5,178 bases of DNA from Bacteroidota bacterium (GTDB lineage: Bacteria; Bacteroidota; Bacteroidia; NS11-12g; UBA955), in the NCBI GenBank assembly GCA_008081305.1, contig VMCP01000189.1:1-5178 (forward strand), given 5' to 3'. The notes under the pieces are model-generated. The model saw only the letters and a list, made by a program, of their open reading frames with translations, did not search any database and had not been told where the DNA came from. This document shows, piece by piece, positions 1 to 5,178 of the stretch (positions are counted from its first letter, which is position 1; the number at the start of each line of letters is the position of its first letter). A program made the translations under genes and the position numbers.

Positions 1-372
1 CTAGGTTCTGGAGGTGCATCTAAAGCCGTTTGCTGGGCCCTGCAACAAAAACAGATCCCCTACCAAGTGGTATCCAGAAATCCGAAAGTTGAACAAATCG
101 GATACGCTGAAATCCAAAAACATCTCCAAGACAACAACCTCGTTATTAATTGTAGCCCCGTAGGAATGAAAGGTCCCTATCCAACATTATTGGACCTACC
201 CTTTGAACTATTTAATATCAATGATAGCTTTATTGATCTCGTGTACAATCCCAAAACCACCCCTAGTATCAAAGAAATGAAAAAACAAGGAGTGGAGTGC
301 CTAAACGGGGAAATCATGCTCGAGCAACAGGCTCAAAAAGCCTGGCAAATTTTTAGACATCACCATGAATAG
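1..372 (+). CDS. aroE: Shikimate dehydrogenase, C-terminal part (5' end outside window)
   Basis: Shikimate dehydrogenase reduces 3-dehydroshikimate to shikimate with NADPH in the cytoplasmic pathway to chorismate and aromatic amino acids. The reading frame is open from base 1 to the TAG at 370-372, giving 123 visible residues; family members are usually about 250-290 residues, so the N-terminal substrate-binding half lies upstream. The visible part is the Rossmann NADP domain. It opens with the glycine-rich loop GSGGASKA (residues 2-9 of the fragment). V24-S-R-N-P follows, at the place where AroE proteins carry the basic residue contacting the NADPH 2'-phosphate (R26). INCSPVGM (49-56) corresponds to the conserved N-T/C-T/S-P-x-G-M motif. 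DLVYNPKTT and NGEIMLEQQAQKAW (102-115) are the C-terminal signature, with the conserved Gln near 110. A GTG at 67 lies inside the Rossmann fold and is not the start. The stop codon overlaps the next gene by 8 bases. Identification is by motif; AroE-like quinate/shikimate dehydrogenases are the only realistic alternative. Confidence 0.95.
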   Translation, partial: LGSGGASKAVCWALQQKQIPYQVVSRNPKVEQIGYAEIQKHLQDNNLVINCSPVGMKGPYPTLLDLPFELFNINDSFIDLVYNPKTTPSIKEMKKQGVECLNGEIMLEQQAQKAWQIFRHHHE

Positions 373-3190
373 ATACAAGTTCCTTCTTTTTAACATCATT
401 GCCATTATTTTTTACTCCTGTGGCAATCAAAAGGGAAACATTACCACCATAGAAAAATGGGACAATCAGACCTTTAGTCAACAAACGCTCTTTAACGAAT
501 TCGAATTGAATAATGCGATTGCAAAAAATCTAAATTCCCAAGAAAAGAACAAGCCATTTCATCCAGTATCAGATAAAATTTGGCACCTACACCATACTGA
601 TCTTAAGGTCTCCTTTGATTTTGAGAACCAAACGCTCAATGGTGATGCCATCATCACATTGAGACCGTATTTTTATCCTCAAGACACCTTGATCCTAGAC
701 GCCAAAGGAATGGATATCCTTCATGTTGAACTAGCCGATCAAAGAGGTAATCACCAAGGTCCAGCACCTGACCCTCTTAAATGGAAATACGATGGCAAAA
801 AACTGCATATGGACTTGCCCAGTACCTACAGTGCGACCGAATATCTCAAAATAAGTATCCAATATGTGGCGCATCCTGATAGACCCATTGATTCAACGAT
901 TGATGTGAGCCAATCTGCCGTAACCGATGATAAAGGACTTTATTTTATCAATGCCGATGGGAAACATCCTTATCATCCGCCGCAAATTTGGACACAAGGT
1001 GAACCTCAATCCAATAGCCGGTGGTTTCCTACCCTTGATGAACCCAACCAAAAGCACACCCATAATATTCAAATCACTCGTCCCGATAGTCTGATTTCGA
1101 TTAGCAACGGCAAGCTTATGAAGCGTGTGAAAGACGAAAAAACGAATCAGGTTACAGACTATTGGGAAATGAAAAAGCCACACGCCGTGTACCTCACAAT
1201 GATGGCGATTGGACCTTGGGCCGAGATAAAAGATACGGCTAAATACGCAAAGCCTTTTTCTTTTGAGTGGGGCTTAGTCCCAGTAAAATATTACGTTGAA
1301 AAACCATATGCTCTGTTTGCAAAGGAAATATTCGGGAACACCCCTGAAATGATCGAGTTTTTCTCGAAAATAACCTTAACCCCCTACCCGTGGAATAAGT
1401 ATGATCAAATTGTGGCTCGTGAATTTGTGAGTGGTGCCATGGAAAATACCACCGCTGTCATTCACAATCACAGACTTCAGGACCCCACAGAAAAATTGGA
1501 AGACTACATTTCTCATGAACTTTTCCACCATTGGTTTGGTGATTTAGTCACCGCAGAAAGTTGGGGTGATCTGTCCATGAACGAGAGTTTTGCAACCTAT
1601 GGTGAGTACTTATGGAGGGAACACAAGTACGGGAAGGAAAATGCTGAACATTGGTTGTATAAGAATCGATCTCGGGGTGAGTTCAATCCACTAACCGGAG
1701 AATACAACGCACAGAAATCCACTCCCCTTATCCATAAACACTACAACCACCCAAATGATCAATTTGATGATATTCGATATAATAAGGGCGCACGCGTTCT
1801 GCATATGTTGCGACAGCGCATTGGTGGTCTTGCATTTTCAAAATCTATGCAGTGTTATTTGGAGAACAGGGCATATAAAAACGGCAATGCCCATCACTGG
1901 AAGCACTGTATCGAAGAAGTTACAGGCTTAAATATGGATGACTTTTTCAATTCTTGGTATTTTCAGGGGGGAGAGTTTGGATTAAACGTTGAGCCATTTT
2001 TTGATGAAGATGCAAAAAAGCATGCGCTTCGACTTAAACCCTATGTTACTGAAATTCCAAACTTGAATACCGATTTACTTTCCTATGGAAAATCGAAAGA
2101 CCAAAATTTAACCATAGAAATAATTGGTAAAAGCGGTAAGTCTTATGAATTCCCGCTTCACTTTATTCCGGCATCTGGGGATACTATCATTTTTCTTCAG
2201 GAGCAAGATTCACTCATCCTTATCCATTATCCGGAGCCACAAGCCTATTTTCACACAAGTGTAAACCAATCAAAAGAGAATCAGCTTAACTACGAGTTGA
2301 AGAAACTACTTCACTTAATCTCAAAAGAGAACGTTAACCGAGCCATGATTCAGAATAGAATAATGGTTTTACAACAAAAGGCCAGTCGAGTAAACATTGA
2401 TAGTCAAACGGTAGCATTGTGTAAGTCTCTCTTTGATGCATGCTTCAAGAAAGATGTCAATACCGTAACTGACAAGCATTCATCTACCATGGGACATGCA
2501 TTCTTCCTCTACTTTCAATGTTATTTAACCCTGAATGAAGCCTTTGATAACCGTGAAATAAACGGATTAATCAAGCGAATATCCACTCCGCTCAAAACAC
2601 ATGCACTATCCGATTACATGATGACCGAACTTTTACAGCTTTGCAATTTTTTGGAGAGTGGAATTAATCCCGCGGATAAAATCCTGAGTGTGGCACAACA
2701 CCCTGCTTTGGATAAACTAAAACGAAGTAAATCTGCAGAAACGATCATTGCCTATTTATTCATCAAAGCCAATCTAGATGTTGACTTTGATGTTATGTCA
2801 TTTTTAAAGCATTCAGAATTCTTAAACTTACCTGCACCGCATAAATCAAAAGTTTTAAAATTCTTATTTAACGAAAGATCAATCCTGAGCGAGTCCCAGC
2901 AACAGCAATTTCTTAAGATCGCATTTATTCATCTTAAGGGATTCCCCGATTTATCAGCTGATTTTACAGAACACCTATTCACAATCAAAGGATCATACAG
3001 TAACGAACTGATCAAGAATACATGGAGTCTGAATTTATCACCTAAACAAAAGGATGTCTTACAATTTGTTTTTGTTCAACTATTTGAAGAACTATCCCAA
3101 TATGATTGGACTAATCCTGAGTTAAATAATGCATTTAATCGCCAACGTCTCGACATATTGAAACAAGCATTATCGACCAACAAAGAATAA
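365..3190 (+). CDS. M1-family zinc aminopeptidase, predicted lipoprotein
   Basis: This 941-residue protein is a gluzincin metallopeptidase of family M1, expected to remove N-terminal residues from peptides. The first 19 residues look like a lipoprotein signal: basic R3 and K5, a hydrophobic run, then F-Y-S-C with Cys19 as the likely lipidated residue. It should therefore be tethered in the envelope. No acidic surface-export stretch follows Cys19, which hints at a periplasm-facing position (inference). The N-terminal beta domain contains RWFPTLDEP (219-227), the usual M1 motif before the catalytic domain. GAMEN (357-361) binds the substrate N-terminus. The zinc site HELFH gives H384, H388 and catalytic E385, and E407 in NESFATY lies at the expected 18-residue spacing. 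Y472 in RYNKG matches the catalytic tyrosine. Catalytic similarity fades after about residue 535; a probable beta segment (to about 640) and a long probably helical tail follow. The ATG overlaps the end of aroE by 8 bases and has no clear Shine-Dalgarno site; the signal peptide directly after it supports this start. All key residues are present, so it should be active. Substrate preference cannot be read from the sequence. Confidence 0.95.
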   Translation: MNRYKFLLFNIIAIIFYSCGNQKGNITTIEKWDNQTFSQQTLFNEFELNNAIAKNLNSQEKNKPFHPVSDKIWHLHHTDLKVSFDFENQTLNGDAIITLRPYFYPQDTLILDAKGMDILHVELADQRGNHQGPAPDPLKWKYDGKKLHMDLPSTYSATEYLKISIQYVAHPDRPIDSTIDVSQSAVTDDKGLYFINADGKHPYHPPQIWTQGEPQSNSRWFPTLDEPNQKHTHNIQITRPDSLISISNGKLMKRVKDEKTNQVTDYWEMKKPHAVYLTMMAIGPWAEIKDTAKYAKPFSFEWGLVPVKYYVEKPYALFAKEIFGNTPEMIEFFSKITLTPYPWNKYDQIVAREFVSGAMENTTAVIHNHRLQDPTEKLEDYISHELFHHWFGDLVTAESWGDLSMNESFATYGEYLWREHKYGKENAEHWLYKNRSRGEFNPLTGEYNAQKSTPLIHKHYNHPNDQFDDIRYNKGARVLHMLRQRIGGLAFSKSMQCYLENRAYKNGNAHHWKHCIEEVTGLNMDDFFNSWYFQGGEFGLNVEPFFDEDAKKHALRLKPYVTEIPNLNTDLLSYGKSKDQNLTIEIIGKSGKSYEFPLHFIPASGDTIIFLQEQDSLILIHYPEPQAYFHTSVNQSKENQLNYELKKLLHLISKENVNRAMIQNRIMVLQQKASRVNIDSQTVALCKSLFDACFKKDVNTVTDKHSSTMGHAFFLYFQCYLTLNEAFDNREINGLIKRISTPLKTHALSDYMMTELLQLCNFLESGINPADKILSVAQHPALDKLKRSKSAETIIAYLFIKANLDVDFDVMSFLKHSEFLNLPAPHKSKVLKFLFNERSILSESQQQQFLKIAFIHLKGFPDLSADFTEHLFTIKGSYSNELIKNTWSLNLSPKQKDVLQFVFVQLFEELSQYDWTNPELNNAFNRQRLDILKQALSTNKE

Positions 3191-3204
3191 CCACCACATA
3201 ACTT

Positions 3205-3236
3205 TTTGGGTATTATTTAAAATGATTCTAAATTTG
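3205..3236 (+). promoter_or_regulatory. Candidate Bacteroidota-type promoter for feoAB
   Basis: In the 60-base gap before feoA, TTTG at 3205-3208 is followed after 20 bases by TAAATTTG at 3229-3236. This fits the -33 (TTTG or TTG) and -7 (TAnnTTTG) elements known for the primary sigma factor of Bacteroides and Flavobacterium, with an accepted spacing. Transcription would begin at about 3240-3244, leaving only some 7-11 bases before the feoA ATG at 3251, so the leader would be very short. The position, between an unrelated peptidase gene and an iron-uptake operon, supports the call. No transcript evidence is available, and AT-rich gaps can produce such matches by chance. Confidence 0.6.
3215..3233. 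promoter_or_regulatory. 19-base palindrome, candidate iron-responsive operator (Fur or DtxR type)
   Basis: The sequence ATTTAAAAT-G-ATTCTAAAT is an inverted repeat with two 9-base arms around a single central base. Eight of nine pairs match; the only mismatch is A3220 against C3228. The 9-1-9 geometry is that of classical Fur boxes and of DtxR/IdeR operators, although the bases differ from the E. coli Fur consensus. It fills most of the spacer of the candidate promoter and covers the first five bases of its -7 element, so a bound repressor would block transcription. Genes for Fe(II) uptake are commonly repressed by such proteins when iron is plentiful. The assignment to a given regulator is inference; a chance AT-rich palindrome is the alternative. 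Confidence 0.5.
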
Positions 3237-3250
3237 TTGCGCTTGTAGGG

Positions 3251-3487
3251 ATGACGGCTAAGGAAATTCAGGAGGATAAATTGCATGAGATCACTGATTT
3301 GAAATCCGGTGATTTACAAGATCGTTTAGCAGAGATGGGATGTGTACCTGGCACCTTAATAAAGAAATTATACGCTGCACCCGGTGGTGACCCAATCGCC
3401 TATCAAGTAGACCATTACATTTTAGGATTAAGAAGACTCGAAGCCGATTATATCGAGGTAAAAGTTGCGGAAGAAATAAGCCTGTGA
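3251..3487 (+). CDS. feoA: FeoA, small SH3-like partner of the ferrous iron transporter
   Basis: FeoA is a small cytoplasmic protein with an SH3-like beta-barrel that is needed for, and thought to interact with, the Fe(II) transporter FeoB. This copy has 78 residues, the usual size for a stand-alone FeoA. Conserved features are visible in order: RLAEMGCVPGT (25-35), matching the R-L-x-x-x-G-x-x-P-G-T motif; the A-P-x-G-D-P segment (43-48); and Y-I-L-G-L-R-R-L-E-A-D-Y-I-E-V (56-70), the C-terminal strands with the conserved L-R-x-x-x-A pattern. The ATG at 3251 is the only good start: a stop (TAA, 3218-3220) lies upstream in frame with no other ATG or GTG start codon between. AGGG abuts the ATG, too close for a normal Shine-Dalgarno site, and the predicted leader is very short. 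Its TGA overlaps the feoB start, so the two are almost certainly co-transcribed and translationally coupled. Cys31 is the only cysteine; nothing suggests an iron-sulfur cluster. Confidence 0.93.
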   Translation: MTAKEIQEDKLHEITDLKSGDLQDRLAEMGCVPGTLIKKLYAAPGGDPIAYQVDHYILGLRRLEADYIEVKVAEEISL

Positions 3488-5178
3488 AACAGATTTTACT
3501 CATAGGCAATCCAAATTGCGGAAAGACAACTTTATTCAACCGTATTACCGGGTTAAATCAAAAAACAAGTAACCTTCCCGGAACTACCGTAGAAGCATAC
3601 AAAGGCAAGATTAACATACAGGGTGAGGATTATCAAATAATTGATTTACCAGGGATATATAGCTTGTTCAGTAATACGGAATACGAACAGGTGGTAAATA
3701 AACATTTACTGGGGCATTCAGCAGGCAAGCCCAACTTGGTGGTATTTGTATTGGATGCCTCTAACCTTAGAAGAAACCTTCTGTTGTATAGTCAGGTGGC
3801 AGAATTGGGCATTCCCTCAGCTGGAATCCTAACCATGACCGATACGGCGAATCGCAGGAATATAACCACAAATATTTCTCACATTTCTAAGGAATTAGGA
3901 ATTCCAATTAACGGAGTTAACCCAAGGAAAGATAAGAATATCACATCGGTTTTGGACATTATCAAAGAGGCCAAAACCCCTAAGCAACTTTCTACTAACC
4001 CTGGTTTCAAAGAACGTCTAGAACTATCATTGAGCGGTAAAAAAGTCAAAGGAAGTAGTGAAGAAACGCTAAGAAGGTATGCCGATATAGATAGTGTTAT
4101 CAAACGCCTGAATAATGGAAATGGAATTCGTTCACATTTTAATACTGCAAAAATAGATCGATATGTCACCCATCCTGTTTGGGGATTGGGCATATTTCTG
4201 CTCATTATGCTAGCTCTTTTTCAAGGGGTTTTTTCATTGGCAGATCCTCCAATGGGATGGATTGAGCATGGATTTGCTTTTGTGAAGGATCAAATTCCAG
4301 ATGGTGGTTATTTAGGCAGTTTCATACGAAATGGTGTCATAAGCGGATTGGAAGGAGTGATTGTTTTCATTCCTCAGATTTTCATCCTCTTTTTTCTAAT
4401 TGGTATGCTGGAGGATAGCGGATATATGGTACGCGCAAGTTTCTTAAGTGACCGATTGATGCGAAAACTTGGGCTAAACGGGCGTTCGATCATTCCTTTG
4501 GTTGGTGGTTTTGCTTGTGCTATTCCTAGCATAATGGCTACCCGCAGTATCCGTAATAAAAAAGAGCGCTTAGCCACCATGTTGGTTGTTCCTCTTATGA
4601 GTTGCAGTGCCAGAATTCCGGTATATGTTTTACTGATTTCATTGGTTATTCCCACCGGTACATTTTGGGGTCCTCTGCCTGCACAAACCACATTAATGAC
4701 CGCTGCCTATTTCTCAGGGATATTTGTGGCTATTATATTTTCACTGATTTACAAATTTTTGGGAAGGACTTATGAAGTATCCGAATTTGTTTTGGAATTA
4801 CCTACCTATCAAGCGCCTAGATTCCAAACTGTACTTCAATCTGCTTGGTTAAAATGCAGATCCTTTATTAAGGAAGCCGGAAGCATTATTTTAATCATTT
4901 CTATGATTTTATGGGGCCTTTCAAACTTTGGTCCGTCAGAAGATATGGATCGCATTGAAGCAGAGTCTATCGCATTAAGTACAGGAATTGACGATCCGCG
5001 GGAACAGCAAGAGGCAAAAGAGCGATATGCTAACGCCCTAACCCTTGAATATAGCTATGCTGGCCAAATGGGGAAATATATCGAACCCGCTATAGAGCCA
5101 CTCGGCTACGATTGGAAAACGGGTATTGCCTTGATTTCCTCCTTTGCGGCTCGCGAAGGTTTTGTTGGAACGATGAGT
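3484..5178 (+). CDS. feoB: FeoB, Fe(II) transporter with G-protein domain (3' end outside window)
   Basis: FeoB imports ferrous iron across the inner membrane, using an N-terminal cytoplasmic G domain. The frame stays open for 565 codons to the window edge; full proteins are usually about 700-770 residues, so roughly the last fifth is missing. The G1 P-loop GNPNCGKTT is at residues 8-16, G2 lies around T34-T35 in SNLPGTTVE, and G3 is DLPG (54-57). G4 reads T117-M-T-D120 instead of N-x-x-D, and the G5 region reads NPRKDKN (146-152). A helical linker ends in KIDR (223-226). Membrane segments begin near 233 and include EGVIVFIPQIFILFFLIG (290-307). The first gate motif is GFACAIPSIMATR (342-354), followed by MSCSARIPVY (372-381). 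A charged loop (about 485-520) precedes the last visible part, LGYDWKTGIALISSFAARE. The GTG start at 3484 is chosen because the P-loop follows seven residues later and the first internal ATG (codon 118) is beyond it; GTG overlaps the feoA TGA in GTGA. GGAAGAA at 3469-3475 could act as a weak ribosome site. Confidence 0.95.
   Translation, partial: MKQILLIGNPNCGKTTLFNRITGLNQKTSNLPGTTVEAYKGKINIQGEDYQIIDLPGIYSLFSNTEYEQVVNKHLLGHSAGKPNLVVFVLDASNLRRNLLLYSQVAELGIPSAGILTMTDTANRRNITTNISHISKELGIPINGVNPRKDKNITSVLDIIKEAKTPKQLSTNPGFKERLELSLSGKKVKGSSEETLRRYADIDSVIKRLNNGNGIRSHFNTAKIDRYVTHPVWGLGIFLLIMLALFQGVFSLADPPMGWIEHGFAFVKDQIPDGGYLGSFIRNGVISGLEGVIVFIPQIFILFFLIGMLEDSGYMVRASFLSDRLMRKLGLNGRSIIPLVGGFACAIPSIMATRSIRNKKERLATMLVVPLMSCSARIPVYVLLISLVIPTGTFWGPLPAQTTLMTAAYFSGIFVAIIFSLIYKFLGRTYEVSEFVLELPTYQAPRFQTVLQSAWLKCRSFIKEAGSIILIISMILWGLSNFGPSEDMDRIEAESIALSTGIDDPREQQEAKERYANALTLEYSYAGQMGKYIEPAIEPLGYDWKTGIALISSFAAREGFVGTMS

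Noticed and set aside
67..69. GTG as a possible start of a small separate gene
   Set aside because: The frame is open upstream to base 1 and encodes the AroE glycine-rich NADP loop before this codon, so the GTG is internal.
893..1183. Open frame on the minus strand (96 codons) inside the aminopeptidase gene
   Set aside because: It lies wholly opposite a strongly conserved part of the M1 protein, resembles no known family, and looks like a by-product of the codon pattern of the real gene.
3122..3138. Small inverted repeat TTAAAT-aatgc-ATTTAA near the end of the aminopeptidase gene
   Set aside because: Arms are only six A/T bases, it lies within coding sequence and no T-run follows, so it is unlikely to be a terminator or operator.
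3191..3214. Possible terminator after the aminopeptidase gene
   Set aside because: A short T-run (3203-3207) is present but no GC-rich stem precedes it; I cannot support an intrinsic terminator here.
3291..3539. Open frame on the minus strand across the feoA-feoB junction
   Set aside because: It is antisense to two well-recognised conserved genes and its translation shows no domain or signal.
3879..4205. Open frame on the minus strand opposite the FeoB G-domain linker and first membrane segment
   Set aside because: The feoB frame is continuous and conserved here; the hydrophobic stretch of the antisense translation mirrors sense-strand codon composition.
4374..4691. Open frame on the minus strand opposite the FeoB membrane domain
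   Set aside because: It is antisense to the gate region, the best conserved part of FeoB, with no recognisable protein features.

Overview
The window reads as ordinary chromosomal DNA of a Bacteroidota species, probably Flavobacteriia, Cytophagia or a relative. Three things point there. The M1 aminopeptidase has sequence style typical of that phylum (for example GLYFINADGKHP and QIWTQGEPQSNSRWFP). Clear Shine-Dalgarno sites are mostly missing. The one intergenic gap carries a good match to the phylum's unusual promoter (TTTG, about 20 bases, TAnnTTTG). The DNA is moderately AT-rich. All genes are on the + strand and packed tightly, and no mobile element, RNA gene or CRISPR array was seen.

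Layout. Positions 1-372 are the 3' part of aroE (shikimate dehydrogenase, NADP-binding half). Its end overlaps by 8 bases the start of a complete M1-family zinc aminopeptidase (365-3190) with a lipoprotein signal peptide. A 60-base gap follows (3191-3250). It holds a candidate promoter and, overlapping it, a 19-base near-perfect palindrome of 9-1-9 geometry. Next come feoA (3251-3487) and the first 565 codons of feoB (3484 to the window end). They are joined by a 4-base GTGA overlap, and feoB starts with GTG.

How the genes work together. aroE and the aminopeptidase are probably co-transcribed but have no obvious functional link: one makes aromatic precursors in the cytoplasm, the other trims peptides in the cell envelope. 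feoA and feoB form a separate ferrous-iron uptake operon. FeoB is the inner-membrane Fe(II) transporter with a cytoplasmic G-protein domain, and FeoA is its small SH3-like cytoplasmic partner. The palindrome over the promoter is a good candidate for an iron-responsive repressor site (Fur or DtxR family), which would explain how the operon is switched on in low iron.

I found no undescribed multi-gene system. The points most worth a second look are the candidate iron operator and the non-canonical guanine-recognition motifs of FeoB (Thr in place of the G4 Asn, and a divergent G5).
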